A stretch of 64,000 bases of DNA from Thiothrix fructosivorans (GCF_017349355.1 NZ_JAFMPM010000006.1:744001-808000), one strand, 5' to 3'; positions 52,852 to 62,328 are shown, counted from the stretch's first letter. Numbers and translations are program-made. Notes: generated by a model from the letters alone, not told the origin.

Positions 52852-53346
52852 CTATTCGCCATTCGGAATCATCAACACCGGCACTTTGCTATGCTGCGTC
52901 ACCGTCCGCGCCGTTGACCCCAGCATGGTATGCCCACCCGCATGGCGGGTATGTGTGCCAATCACGATCAAATCCACCCCGTGCGTTTCCGCATAATGGT
53001 TGATCACATCCGCCGGATTGCCCGCGCTGACGGCAATTTTGTCGATCAGTGCATCCTTATCCTTGCAGATGTCATCCTCTTCAGAGCAGTAGTTTTTCAG
53101 GCGTTCGCGCATGGTTTCGATCACCTGATTCATGCTGTCCTGCTCAATGTCATGCACTTCCTTGTCGGGCAAGTACATTGACAAAATCGCCTGCCCGGTC
53201 ATGCCAATTGGCGCAACCGCGTGCAACATGATGATCTTCGCCTGATGGATACGCGCCAAATTGACTGCTTGCCGAAATACGGGGCGCATGTGCGTGCCCA
53301 AGTTGGTGGCATACAAAATGGTTTTAAACGGTTTTACTTCAGTCAT
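52852..53346 (-). CDS. Universal stress protein (UspA family)
   Basis: The product has 164 residues. It has the Usp fold: FKTILYATNLGTHMRPVFRQAVNLARIHQAKIIMLHAV at the start, and the ATP-binding signature GVDLIVIGTHTRHAGGHTMLGSTARTVTQHSKVPVLMI at the end. It follows dctM by 12 bp on the same strand. Usp proteins are common beside TRAP transporters and have been suggested to control transport by binding ATP. Confidence 0.93.
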   Translation of the reverse strand: MTEVKPFKTILYATNLGTHMRPVFRQAVNLARIHQAKIIMLHAVAPIGMTGQAILSMYLPDKEVHDIEQDSMNQVIETMRERLKNYCSEEDDICKDKDALIDKIAVSAGNPADVINHYAETHGVDLIVIGTHTRHAGGHTMLGSTARTVTQHSKVPVLMIPNGE

Positions 53347-53358
53347 TGTTCCTACTCC

Positions 53359-54642
53359 CTACAACATGCCCATCATGCGCGGCAACCACAGGCTGAGCGC
53401 CGGTACATACGTCACCAATGCCAAGAAGCCCAGCATGGTCAGTAACCAAGGCCAAACCGCAATGGTCAGCTCGGTAATGCCCATTTTGGTAATCCCCGAC
53501 GCGACATAGAGGTTCAAGCCCACGGGCGGATGACACATCCCCACCTCCATATTCACTACCATCAAGATGCCAAAATGGATCGGATCAATGCCCAGCTTGA
53601 TTGCCATGGGGAACAGGATCGGTGCAAAAATCAAGGTGATACTGGACGGTTCCATGAAGTTACCCGCCATCAGCAACAGTACGTTCACCGCCAATAGGAA
53701 GATAATCGGCCCCAAGCCTTGCGCCAACATCCACTCCGCCAAGGTTTGCGGGATTTGCTCATTGGTCATAATGAACGAGAACATGACCGCGTTGGTGATG
53801 ATGTACAGCAACATTGCCGACATGCTGGCAGAGTTCAGCAATACTTTCGGCACATCCTTCAAGCCCATGTCCTTGTATACGAACACCGCCACGACGAAGG
53901 CATACACCGCACTCATGGCCGCCGCTTCAGTCGGGGTAAAGATACCGGAGTAAATCCCGCCCATGACTACCACGATCAGCAACAAGCCCCACATCGAATC
54001 GCGGAAAGCCTTAATCCGTACTGCCACAGTCGCTTTGGGTTGACGCGGGTAATTGTTTTTCCGCGCCCGATACCACGTCGTTAACCCCAAAAACATTGCC
54101 AGCAAGAAACCGGGGACGACACCCGCCATGAACAACGCACCCACCGAGGTATTGGTTGCCACCGCATACATCACCATCACGATGGAGGGCGGAATCAAAA
54201 TCCCCAACGCCCCAGAGGTGGTAATAACACCAGCGCCAAATTGCTTGGGGAAACCCGCTTTCACCATCGCAGGCAATAAAATCGAGCCAATCGCTACCAC
54301 GGTTGCAGGGCTAGAACCCGATACTGCCGCAAACAAGGCGCAAGCCAAGACACCTGCCAAGCCCAAGCCGCCGTACCAATGTCCCACCATCGACGAGGCA
54401 AAGAAAATCATGCGTTTCGCCACCCCGCCATGCGTGAGGAAGTTACCCGCCAAGATAAAAAACGGAATTGCCATGATCTCGAACTTCTCAATGCCCGTGA
54501 ACAGCTTTAACGCCACCGCCTCAATCGGCACAGAGGTCATGGTAAACAAAAAGGTCAATACCGTCAGACCGAGCGCGATGGAAATCGGCATCCCTGTCAG
54601 CATCAGCATCATTAACAAGCCAAAAATGATTAGTGCGCTCAT
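53359..54642 (-). CDS. dctM: TRAP transporter large permease DctM
   Basis: The product has 427 residues with about 12 membrane helices. Family marks are the start IIFGLLMMLMLTGMPISIALGL, the repeat of GSSPATVVAIGSILLPAMVKAGFPKQFGAGVITTSGALGILIPPSIVMVMYA, and MEVGMCHPPVGLNLYVASGI near the end. It moves C4-dicarboxylates or similar acids with sodium. Its start overlaps the dctQ stop by 4 bp. Confidence 0.95.
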   Translation of the reverse strand: MSALIIFGLLMMLMLTGMPISIALGLTVLTFLFTMTSVPIEAVALKLFTGIEKFEIMAIPFFILAGNFLTHGGVAKRMIFFASSMVGHWYGGLGLAGVLACALFAAVSGSSPATVVAIGSILLPAMVKAGFPKQFGAGVITTSGALGILIPPSIVMVMYAVATNTSVGALFMAGVVPGFLLAMFLGLTTWYRARKNNYPRQPKATVAVRIKAFRDSMWGLLLIVVVMGGIYSGIFTPTEAAAMSAVYAFVVAVFVYKDMGLKDVPKVLLNSASMSAMLLYIITNAVMFSFIMTNEQIPQTLAEWMLAQGLGPIIFLLAVNVLLLMAGNFMEPSSITLIFAPILFPMAIKLGIDPIHFGILMVVNMEVGMCHPPVGLNLYVASGITKMGITELTIAVWPWLLTMLGFLALVTYVPALSLWLPRMMGML

Positions 54643-55259
54643 GGTTTTTGCTCCACGATAGGGAAGGGTTCAACGTCATCCAGCCCTTCGACATGACCGT
54701 GGTCATGGTGGGGCAAGTCGCCCGTGCGCCAGAAATTCGCCAGCACTTGCATAAACCGGAACGACATTAACGACGAACCCAGCGGCACTGCCAGATACAC
54801 GATCCACGTTGGCCATTCCAAATCAGGGGTAGTAGGGCCTTCGTAATGACTGCCCGCATCCATGCCCAACGCATTCAGGGCAACATACGCCAGCCCGTTT
54901 TCCCAGACCATGCGAGCGCCCAGAATAGCAACGATGCCGGTAAACAGAATGCCAGCGGATAATGCTACCGTGGTCATACGACGACGGTTGTCAGGGTTCA
55001 AGCGATTAACCAGCACATCCACCCCAACGTGAATGCCTTGACGCACGCCGTAAGCCGCGCCGAATTTCGCCATCCACACGAACAGGATGATGCACAACTC
55101 CTGCGCCCAGCTCATGTGAATACTGAGTAAAAAATCTTGGAAAGCACCCAGCGGTAAGCCGGAAGCGTAACGGTGAACCACCGCAATAAAAATGATCAGC
55201 GTCGCTACGCCAATCAACGCGGTAATGAAAATTTCTTCCAGATGATCGAGCCACTTCAT
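54639..55259 (-). CDS. dctQ: TRAP transporter small permease DctQ
   Basis: The product has 206 residues from MKWLDHLEEIFITALIG (ATG at 55259, after GGAGGA); the frame runs further up but contains the intergenic hairpin. Four helices include VAT-type LIIFIAVVHRYASG and the family segment SWAQELCIILFVWMAKFGAAYGVRQGIHVGVDVLV. A loop of about 60 residues between helices three and four is longer than usual. It pairs with DctM. Confidence 0.92.
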   Translation of the reverse strand: MKWLDHLEEIFITALIGVATLIIFIAVVHRYASGLPLGAFQDFLLSIHMSWAQELCIILFVWMAKFGAAYGVRQGIHVGVDVLVNRLNPDNRRRMTTVALSAGILFTGIVAILGARMVWENGLAYVALNALGMDAGSHYEGPTTPDLEWPTWIVYLAVPLGSSLMSFRFMQVLANFWRTGDLPHHDHGHVEGLDDVEPFPIVEQKP

Positions 55260-55284
55260 ACATTCCTCCTCCAAAATGTATTGG

Positions 55285-55309
55285 GGGGAGAGTGTTTGCT
55301 CCTCTCCCC
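55285..55309 (-). terminator. Intercistronic stem-loop between dctP and dctQ
   Basis: GGGGAGAG and CTCTCCCC form an 8-bp stem with a 9-nt loop in the gap between the two genes. It lacks a T-run. Such stems often protect the upstream message, giving more of the binding protein than of the permease. Confidence 0.6.
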
Positions 55310-55320
55310 GCGCCTTCCAC

Positions 55321-56328
55321 TTATTTAGAAGGATCAAACCCAGTGGCTTTGTAAATGGAGTCGATCAGGTCTTTGCCCATGCGATCTGCCATTTCCGCGT
55401 GAACGGGTGCAAGTGCTTTCTGCATTGCTTTCACTTCGTCTTCAGTCGGGGTATAGACTTCAGTTTTACCAGAGGCTTTCACGGCTTCCAGTGCCTTGTC
55501 ATTTTCTTCCTTGGCGATTTGGTTGGCGAAATCGGTGGATTCTTTCATTGCTTCATCCAAGCCTTTGCGCACGTCTTCCGGCAGTTTTTCCCAGAAATCT
55601 TTGTTCGCAATGACCGCGTAACCCAAGTAACCGTGGTTGGTGACGGTTGCGTTCTTCTGCACTTCGTGCATTTTTTGGGTGAACAGGTTGGATGGTGGGT
55701 TTTCAGTACCGTCAACAACGCCGGTTTGTAGGGCTTGGTAAGTTTCGGAGAATGGCATGACTTGTGGGTTTGCGCCCAAGGCACGCATTTCCGCTTCCAG
55801 TACTTTGGAAGATTGGATACGCATTTTCAAGCCTTTGTAATCATCCGGGGTTTTCAGTGGTTTGTTGGCGCTCATCACCTTGAAACCGTTATCCCAGTAC
55901 GCCAAGCCTTTTACGCCTTTGGCTTCCAGTTTGGTCAGCAAGCCAGCACCAATCTCGCCTTGGGTAACTTTGTGCAGGTCGTCGTAGTTGCGGAACAGGT
56001 AAGGCAGGTCGAATACTTCAAACTCTTTCACGCCCAATGGACCAAATTTTGCCAGTGACGGCGCGAGCATTTGTACAGCACCCATTTGCAGGGCTTCCAT
56101 TTCTTCTTTGTCTTTGTAGAGCGTGCTGTTGGGGTAAACTTCAACTTTGACTGCGCCTTTGGTTTTTTCTTCCGCCAGTGTTTTGAACTTGTCAGCCGCT
56201 TTGCCTTTAGGGGTATCGGGTGCAACTACGTGGCTGAACTTGATGACGATCGGGTCAGCAGCGTAGCTGTACATGCTGGACAGGCCGAGAACAACAGCGG
56301 TAGTCAGGGTCAGTAAGGTCTTTTTCAT
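55321..56328 (-). CDS. dctP: TRAP transporter substrate-binding protein DctP
   Basis: The product has 335 residues from MKKTLLTLTTAVVLGLSSMYSYA (ATG at 56328, after GAGAGA). The signal peptide is followed by IVIKFSHVVAPDTPKGKAADKFKTLAEEKTKGAVKVEVYPNSTLYKDKEEMEALQMGAVQM, the DctP signature, and MRIQSSKVLEAEMRALGANPQVMPFSETYQALQTGVVDGTENPPSN with the substrate Arg. This closely resembles C4-dicarboxylate binders (succinate, fumarate, malate). It is first in dctP-dctQ-dctM-usp. Confidence 0.95.
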   Translation of the reverse strand: MKKTLLTLTTAVVLGLSSMYSYAADPIVIKFSHVVAPDTPKGKAADKFKTLAEEKTKGAVKVEVYPNSTLYKDKEEMEALQMGAVQMLAPSLAKFGPLGVKEFEVFDLPYLFRNYDDLHKVTQGEIGAGLLTKLEAKGVKGLAYWDNGFKVMSANKPLKTPDDYKGLKMRIQSSKVLEAEMRALGANPQVMPFSETYQALQTGVVDGTENPPSNLFTQKMHEVQKNATVTNHGYLGYAVIANKDFWEKLPEDVRKGLDEAMKESTDFANQIAKEENDKALEAVKASGKTEVYTPTEDEVKAMQKALAPVHAEMADRMGKDLIDSIYKATGFDPSK

Positions 56329-56694
56329 CTCTCTCTCCAAAGAATTGCGGTTAAACACGGTTTCAGTATTGGAAGAAACGTGCCAACTCTCCCTATTTTG
56401 CCAATAAAGATTTAAACTTTTTTAAAAACAATGGCTTAATAAAAATTTTCGCATTGCACAAAAGTCAGGTAATATCAGATAGACGGCGGTATTCCGCCAG
56501 AATGCCATTGGTCGGGCGGCGGATTTCCGCCACCTAACGGCGTTTCTGACAAGACACCCCGTTTTTCCCAGAAATACAAAACACTTACGCATCATTCAGT
56601 TAGCAAGAAAATGACAAGTTAGCCCAATATCGGCACGATTCTTCCATAAGTGTCGGGGCTACGTTTCGATAATTGCTTTAGGATAACCACCGCT
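56329..56694. other. Divergent intergenic region between dctP and maeB
   Basis: The 366 bp hold no gene. They should contain the promoters of dctP (minus) and maeB (plus). Two small palindromes, GGCGG-TATT-CCGCC (56485-56498) and GGCGG-ATTT-CCGCC (56518-56531), lie in the middle, 20 bp apart, and may be part of one REP-like element. Shared control of C4-acid uptake and malate use from this spacer is plausible but not shown. Confidence 0.5.
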
Positions 56695-58968
56695 ATGAAA
56701 GACGAATTAGACCAAGCCGCACTCGACTACCACCGCTTCCCGCAACCGGGCAAACTCGAAGTCACCCCCACCAAAAACATGGCGAACCAGCGCGATTTAG
56801 CACTGGCGTATTCCCCCGGTGTGGCGGCAGCCAGCCTTGCGATTGCGGCTGACCCTGCTTGTGCGGCGGATTACACCAGCCGTGGCAATCTGGTAGCGGT
56901 CATTTCCAACGGCACGGCGGTGCTGGGCTTAGGTTCGATTGGCGCACTCGCTTCCAAACCCGTCATGGAAGGTAAGGCGGTATTGTTCAAGAAATTCGCA
57001 GGTGTAAATGCCTTCGACATTGAAATGGACACGCTCGACGTTGACCGTTTAGTGGATGCGATCAGCTTACTCGAACCGACCTTCGGCGGTATTAACCTCG
57101 AAGATATTAAAGCGCCGGAATGTTTTGAGGTGGAAAAACGCCTGAAAGCGATGATGAAAATTCCGGTGTTCCACGACGACCAGCATGGCACGGCGATTTG
57201 CGTGGCAGCAGCAATCCGTAACGGTTTGCGCGTCGCGGGTAAGAATATCGAAGACGTGAAGTTGGTGTGTTCTGGCGCGGGTGCGGCGGCGATTGCCTGC
57301 ATGAATTTGCTGGTCGAAATGGGTTTAAAGAAAGACAATATCATTGTTAACGACCGTTTCGGCATTATCTACAAAGGTCGGGTCGAAGAAATGAACCCGT
57401 ACAATGCTGCCTACGCCATCGACACCGATGCCCGCACGCTGGATGATGTGATGGACGGCGTGGATGTTTTCCTCGGTTTGTCCGCGCCACGTGTGCTGAA
57501 ACAGCACCACGTTAAGGTGATGGCGGAAAACCCCCTTATCCTTGCGCTCGCCAACCCTGAGCCAGAAATCCGCCCCGAACTGATTTACGAAGTGCGTTCT
57601 GACGCGATTGTTGCCACCGGACGCAGCGATTATCCGAATCAGGTGAACAACGTGCTGTGCTTCCCGTTCCTGTTCCGGGGTGCGTTGGATGTGGGTGCCA
57701 CCGAAATTAATGAGGCGATGAAAATCGCGGTGGTCGAAGCGATTGGCGACCTTGCCATGCGCGAAGCCTCTGACGTGGTGGTCTCGGCGTATGGTGGCGC
57801 GGAATTCCACTTCGGGCGCGACTACCTGATTCCCAAGCCATTCGACCCGCGCCTAATGACGATTATTCCGCCGCGTGTTGCCAGAGCCGCAATGGAAAGC
57901 GGGGTCGCCACTCGTCCGATTACCGATTTCGAGGCGTATGAACGCCAACTGGAAAGCTTCGTGTTCCGCTCCGGCATGACCATGAAGCCGGTGTTTGAAA
58001 AAGCCAAGCGCAACCCGCAACGCATCGTGTTTGCCGAAGGTGAATCGCAGCGTGTCATCAATGCCGTGCAGCAGTTGGTGGACGATGGCATTTGCAAACC
58101 GATCTTGCTGGGCAATCCTGAGCTGATCCAACGCAATATCGAAGCTTACGATCTGCGCCTGAAAATCGGTGAAAACATTACCGTGGTTGACCCGCGCAAT
58201 AATCCTGATTACGAACGTCATGTGGAAGAGCATTACGCCGCGATGTGCCGCAAGGGTGTAACGCCGACCTATAGCCGTCGCGTCATGACAGCACGTACCA
58301 CGCAAATTGCAGCGGTGATGGTGCGTTGTGGCGATGCTGACGCGATGATTTGCGGGGTGGAAGGCAATTTCATTTCGCACCTGCATTATGTGCGTGATTT
58401 GATTGGGGCGCGTCCCGGTTTGAGCGATGTCGCGGCGGTCACGATGCTGATTTTGAAGCAAGGTACGTATTTCCTCACCGATACGCATGTCGGGGATGAT
58501 CCAACGGCGGAGCAGCTTGCGGATAATACGGCGTTAGCGGCGGAATTGGTGGCAGGGTTTGGGTTTGAACCAAAAGCCGCGTTGCTGTCGCATTCCAATT
58601 TCGGCAGCCGCATGAATGTGCATTCCGCTAAAATGCGCCGCACGCTGGAAATCTTGCGTGAAAAGCACCCCGATTTGCTGGTGGAAGGTGAAATGCACGC
58701 GGATGCAGCGTTATCGCAAGAAGTCCGTGATCGCATGTTCAAAGGCGCGGCGTTTGAAGGCGAAGCGAATTTGTTGGTGTGCCCTGACCTGAATTCGGCG
58801 AATATCGCTTATAACATGACCAAAATGTTGGCGGATGGCTTACCCGTGGGGCCGATGTTGGTAGGGACAAATTACCCCGCGCATATCCTTACCGAAAGCA
58901 CCACGGTGCGCGGTATCGTGAACATGGCAGCGTTTGCGAGTGTTGAGGCAATGGCTCGCAAGGTGTAA
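56695..58968 (+). CDS. maeB: NADP-dependent malic enzyme with phosphotransacetylase-like domain
   Basis: The product has 757 residues from MKDELDQAALDYHRFPQPGKLEV (ATG at 56695). The N-terminal 430 residues are malic enzyme: LAYSPGVAAASLAI, KKFAGVNAFDIEMDT, the metal site VFHDDQHGTAICVAAAI, and the NADP fold LVCSGAGAAAIACMNLLVEMG. The C-terminal 320 residues resemble phosphate acetyltransferase (RIVFAEGESQRVINAV, YFLTDTHVGDDPTAEQLADNT) and have a regulatory role in E. coli MaeB. It decarboxylates malate to pyruvate, making NADPH. The substrate fits the TRAP transporter next to it. Confidence 0.95.
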   Translation: MKDELDQAALDYHRFPQPGKLEVTPTKNMANQRDLALAYSPGVAAASLAIAADPACAADYTSRGNLVAVISNGTAVLGLGSIGALASKPVMEGKAVLFKKFAGVNAFDIEMDTLDVDRLVDAISLLEPTFGGINLEDIKAPECFEVEKRLKAMMKIPVFHDDQHGTAICVAAAIRNGLRVAGKNIEDVKLVCSGAGAAAIACMNLLVEMGLKKDNIIVNDRFGIIYKGRVEEMNPYNAAYAIDTDARTLDDVMDGVDVFLGLSAPRVLKQHHVKVMAENPLILALANPEPEIRPELIYEVRSDAIVATGRSDYPNQVNNVLCFPFLFRGALDVGATEINEAMKIAVVEAIGDLAMREASDVVVSAYGGAEFHFGRDYLIPKPFDPRLMTIIPPRVARAAMESGVATRPITDFEAYERQLESFVFRSGMTMKPVFEKAKRNPQRIVFAEGESQRVINAVQQLVDDGICKPILLGNPELIQRNIEAYDLRLKIGENITVVDPRNNPDYERHVEEHYAAMCRKGVTPTYSRRVMTARTTQIAAVMVRCGDADAMICGVEGNFISHLHYVRDLIGARPGLSDVAAVTMLILKQGTYFLTDTHVGDDPTAEQLADNTALAAELVAGFGFEPKAALLSHSNFGSRMNVHSAKMRRTLEILREKHPDLLVEGEMHADAALSQEVRDRMFKGAAFEGEANLLVCPDLNSANIAYNMTKMLADGLPVGPMLVGTNYPAHILTESTTVRGIVNMAAFASVEAMARKV

Positions 58969-59001
58969 GGTTTGCTAACAAACTCAACCTAAGGAACGGC
59001 T

Positions 59002-59262
59002 ATGAAAATTCTCGGCACGTTGGCATTTTGCCTTGCTACTTTGTGTGCTTGCACGCCACCGACAGATAATACCGCGCTTACGCGTGCTACCGTGCGCGGT
59101 ACGACGGTGCAACCTGATCCGGTTGAAGCGAAAATCCGCAGCCTTGAAAAAGCGGGTCAATTGAAGGTGTTAAGCGTGCGCGAATCGTTCCCGCCGCAAT
59201 TCGATCTAGAAGGTGCAGCCCCAGCGATTGCGGAAGTGCAGGCATTGAGCGGCGCAAAATAG
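59002..59262 (+). CDS. Small lipoprotein
   Basis: The product has 86 residues with AAGGAA before the ATG. MKILGTLAFCLATLCAC ends in a lipobox-like LCAC (Cys17), followed by a Pro/Thr tether. The rest is short and charged, with RSLEKAGQLKVLSVRESFPPQFDLEG. It is probably anchored in the outer membrane. No family is recognised. It lies 33 bp after maeB and may be on its transcript. Confidence 0.6.
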   Translation: MKILGTLAFCLATLCACTPPTDNTALTRATVRGTTVQPDPVEAKIRSLEKAGQLKVLSVRESFPPQFDLEGAAPAIAEVQALSGAK

Positions 59263-59268
59263 GGAAGA

Positions 59269-59288
59269 GGGCGACCGGCTGGTCGCCC
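59269..59288. terminator. Hairpin between convergent genes
   Basis: GGGCGACC-GGCT-GGTCGCCC is a perfect 8-bp stem in the short gap between the lipoprotein and rtcR, touching the rtcR stop. It could end transcription from both sides. No T-run is present. Confidence 0.55.
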
Positions 59289-60880
59289 TAACTCAATTCC
59301 GCAAACGTTAGCCCGTATTTTTGCAAATACACCCGTAGTCGGTGCGAATCGTTCGCGCTGGCGCGTTGCGTGCGACTGATGTTGAATAGGGTGCGTCCTG
59401 CATCCGCCAAACTTTTAGCAGCGCGGCATACGCGGATGACTTCCGCCAATTGCACGCGGTCGAAATGATCAATGTTGGCAAGCACATCGTCCGCCACAAC
59501 TTCGCATAGCACGCTATCAGGATCGTTCCCGCTCGTCACGCTTTGGAAACTACCCCAATCGTAGCGCAAGCGGCGAATCTCTTCCGTCACGCTTTCTTCG
59601 GTAATGCGCCCGCCATTTGCCAACGTTGCCATGCGTGTGATGCTGGAATTGAGGTCGCGGAAATTCGCCCGCCACGTCGCTGCTGGAGTGTGCGCAAACG
59701 CGAGGTATTGTTCGCGTGCCGCTTTGTTGAAGCTGACTTTGTGCCCGACTTTGCGGGTGAATTGCTGCAATTCGTATTCGATATTCGCCTCCAAATCTTC
59801 GAGGCGGTGGCGCAAACCGGGGAGTTCATACGTCCACAAGTTGATGCGTGCCAGTAAGTCTTCGCGGAGTTTGCCATCACGTACCCGTTGGAACAGGTCG
59901 CGGTTGGTTCCGGCAATCAACTGGAAATCGCTGCTGGTTTCCTTGTCGCTGCCGAAGGGGGTGAATACTTTGTCTTCGATGGCGCGTAACAACATTGCTT
60001 GTTCGTCCAGCCCCAGTTCGCCGATTTCATCCAGAAACAGCAAACCTTTGTCGGCTTCACGCAGCAAGCCGCTGCGGGCGGTGAGTGCGCCGGTGAACGC
60101 GCCTTTCACATGCCCGAACAGTGCGGACATGGCATTGTCGCCGCGCAAGGTGGCGCAGTTGACTTCCACCAGTTTGCCGCTGACTTGCCCACGCTGCTTT
60201 TTCAGTTCGTAAATGCGTTTGGCGAGGCGTGATTTGCCCACACCGGTTGCTCCGGTGAGCAAGATCGGCGCGGCGGAGCGGATGGAGACTTGTTCGAGTT
60301 GCGCAATCAGCGCGTTGAAGGCGGGGTTGCGGGTGTCGATGCCGCCTTTCAGGTAGGCGATGCCTGCTTGGGCTTCGCGCTCGAAGCGGCTGGCGATTTG
60401 GTCGTAGCGTGATAGGTCGAGGTCGATGATTTGATACGTGCCTTGCACGCCTTCCGCACTCGGCGAGGTTTGTAGCAATTTGCCGGGGATGTAATTGGCT
60501 TCGGTGAGCAGGAACAGGCAGATTTGCGCAACGTGCGAACCCGTGGTGATGTGCACGTAGTAGCGTTGTTGCTCCGGGTCGAAACGTTGCTGGCGGGTGA
60601 ATTCGTGGAGCTGGTTATAGACTTGCTCGAAGTCCCACGGGTTGGCGTAGTCGACCACGTAGGGGGTGATGCGGGCGTGCGGCGCAAGATCGCGCATGTC
60701 ACGCAGGGTAACGGCAGCAAGCTCCACTTCGTCGAGGTGATGGATGAGGATGAATTCATCCACCGGAAATTCCGGGTGCATGAGGATGCTGACCGACGGT
60801 CGCCAGCGCGAGTGGCGGCGTTTGCCTAAGCCCTGCTGGTCAAGGCGCGAACCGAGGATGCTGATGACGGTGGTTTTCAT
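59288..60880 (-). CDS. rtcR: RtcR, sigma-54 activator of RNA repair genes
   Basis: The product has 530 residues. The N-terminal CARF domain (about 1-175) contains YYVHITTGSHVAQICLFLLTEA. The central AAA+ domain has Walker A GATGVGKS (210-217), the sigma-54 contact loop GAFTGA (260-265) and Walker B LLFLDEIGE. A C-terminal helix-turn-helix follows (VIRVCRAAKSLADAGRTLF). In enterics RtcR senses damaged RNA ends and switches on the divergent rtcBA operon. Here rtcA and rtcB are not beside it: the upstream neighbour is an AAA ATPase gene whose stop overlaps the rtcR start by 4 bp. Its target genes may therefore be elsewhere or different. Confidence 0.93.
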   Translation of the reverse strand: MKTTVISILGSRLDQQGLGKRRHSRWRPSVSILMHPEFPVDEFILIHHLDEVELAAVTLRDMRDLAPHARITPYVVDYANPWDFEQVYNQLHEFTRQQRFDPEQQRYYVHITTGSHVAQICLFLLTEANYIPGKLLQTSPSAEGVQGTYQIIDLDLSRYDQIASRFEREAQAGIAYLKGGIDTRNPAFNALIAQLEQVSIRSAAPILLTGATGVGKSRLAKRIYELKKQRGQVSGKLVEVNCATLRGDNAMSALFGHVKGAFTGALTARSGLLREADKGLLFLDEIGELGLDEQAMLLRAIEDKVFTPFGSDKETSSDFQLIAGTNRDLFQRVRDGKLREDLLARINLWTYELPGLRHRLEDLEANIEYELQQFTRKVGHKVSFNKAAREQYLAFAHTPAATWRANFRDLNSSITRMATLANGGRITEESVTEEIRRLRYDWGSFQSVTSGNDPDSVLCEVVADDVLANIDHFDRVQLAEVIRVCRAAKSLADAGRTLFNISRTQRASANDSHRLRVYLQKYGLTFAELS

Positions 60881-62280
60881 GGTGCGTTTCCTGCCTGTGA
60901 TCCAAGTAAAGCATCCAACCGATTCACCAGATAAAACGGAATATTCAACAATTGGAACGAGCGGCTTTGCCCATTGGACTTGGCTTCTAGCTTATCGATC
61001 GAGGGTTTGGCTGAACTGATGCGTACCGCACGTTCGGATTGCTTCTTGACCACAAATGATTGCAGCGATTTGATTGTACCGCTGCTGCCAGCCTTCACTT
61101 CCACCGGAATAATTTCGTTGCCGTGGGTGTAGAGGAAATCAACTTCTGCTTGACCTTCGGCTTTGGGCGGTTGCCAGTAATACAGTTCCGGGTTGATGTA
61201 GGCGGGTTTGGCATACAGCAATTGTTGCCCGACAAATTGTTCGGCCAGTGTGCCACGCCCTGCCATTTCCAGCGGAGCTTGCAGGATGTTTTGGGCTGGA
61301 ATGCCTTGTGCTGCCAGCAATAAGCCGATGTCGATAAACAGAAATTTGCTGATGCGAATTTTGGTTTCTGCACCTAATGGCACGGCATCCGCCTGGCTGT
61401 GCAGCACGCGGTAAAACAGGCGGGCAGCAATAAAATGTTCAATCGCGGTATTCAACTGGCGGTTGTCTCCGCTACTGGTGGCGGCGAGTTCATTGGCTTG
61501 TTTGTGGGAAAATTGTTGCCCGACTTGCCCCAGTATGCCGTTGAAAAAAGTGTTCAACGTCAGCGCGGTTTGCGAACCCCGGTATTTGGCAAAATCATCA
61601 CGGTAAGTTTGCAGCAATGCGCTCTGGTATTTGAGGATGTCGGCATGGCTGAAACCCGTATCCAGCCCCAACTGCACGCAATGCGGCATTCCGCCCGTGA
61701 GGGTGTAACGACGCACCAGCCCCAGCAATTTTTCGTGCAAGCTGTTGGGAATCAGGTGCATATTGCTGGCAGTGAGCATGTCTAGGGCACGTAATTTCTT
61801 GTCTGCACCGATGGCTTGCAGAAACTCATCGAAACGTAATGCGCCCATGAAATACGGCTCGATACGCCCTACCGGGCTGGGTAGCTGGTAGTCATTCAAC
61901 ACTTGATCGAGTAATGAGCCAGTGAGGATGACCGCGAGATTGGGCATGTCTTCCCAGAAATAGCGCAAGCAGGCGTAGGCGGCGGGGGTGGCTTGCGCTT
62001 CGTCCAGAAACAGGATCATGGGTTTGTCGGGGGTTATTTGTTCCCCGGTGATCAGGGCGACATTGAATAGCAGTTCATCGAGTTGGTAGCGCCGGAACAG
62101 GGTTTCGAGTTCGGCATGGCGTTCTAGGTTGATTTCAATGACGGGAATGCCTAGTTGTGCTCCCGCCAGACGCACGGCGGTGGTTTTCCCCACTTGGCGT
62201 GCACCACGGATCACCAGCGGCTTGCGTTGGGGTTGCTGATACCAGCGGATAATGTCGGTGACGGCTTGACGATGGAACAT
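60877..62280 (-). CDS. AAA ATPase with DUF4143-type C-terminus
   Basis: The product has 467 residues. The N-terminal AAA_14 domain has Walker A RGARQVGKTTAVRLAG (about 25-35) and Walker B MILFLDEAQATPAAYACLRYFWED. The C-terminal DUF4143 region ends in a PD-(D/E)XK nuclease-like core, QAEVDFLYTHGNEIIPVEVKAGSSGTIKSL. Many copies of this family occur per genome with unknown function. The ribosome site AAGGAG lies 9 nt before the ATG, inside a long inverted repeat. It is coupled to rtcR downstream. Confidence 0.87.
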   Translation of the reverse strand: MFHRQAVTDIIRWYQQPQRKPLVIRGARQVGKTTAVRLAGAQLGIPVIEINLERHAELETLFRRYQLDELLFNVALITGEQITPDKPMILFLDEAQATPAAYACLRYFWEDMPNLAVILTGSLLDQVLNDYQLPSPVGRIEPYFMGALRFDEFLQAIGADKKLRALDMLTASNMHLIPNSLHEKLLGLVRRYTLTGGMPHCVQLGLDTGFSHADILKYQSALLQTYRDDFAKYRGSQTALTLNTFFNGILGQVGQQFSHKQANELAATSSGDNRQLNTAIEHFIAARLFYRVLHSQADAVPLGAETKIRISKFLFIDIGLLLAAQGIPAQNILQAPLEMAGRGTLAEQFVGQQLLYAKPAYINPELYYWQPPKAEGQAEVDFLYTHGNEIIPVEVKAGSSGTIKSLQSFVVKKQSERAVRISSAKPSIDKLEAKSNGQSRSFQLLNIPFYLVNRLDALLGSQAGNAP

Positions 62281-62287
62281 GATAATG

Positions 62288-62328
62288 CACTCCTTGCATT
62301 AAAGTGTAACATCTTAATGCAAGGAGTG
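62288..62328 (-). promoter_or_regulatory. 15-bp perfect inverted repeat covering the ribosome site of the AAA ATPase gene
   Basis: CACTCCTTGCATTAA and TTAATGCAAGGAGTG flank 11 nt. On the minus-strand message one arm contains the AAGGAG of the gene starting at 62280, so folding would hide the ribosome site. A second signal overlaps it: ATTAAAGTGT at 62298-62307 recurs at 62330-62339. It may be an RNA switch or a protein operator. Confidence 0.6.
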
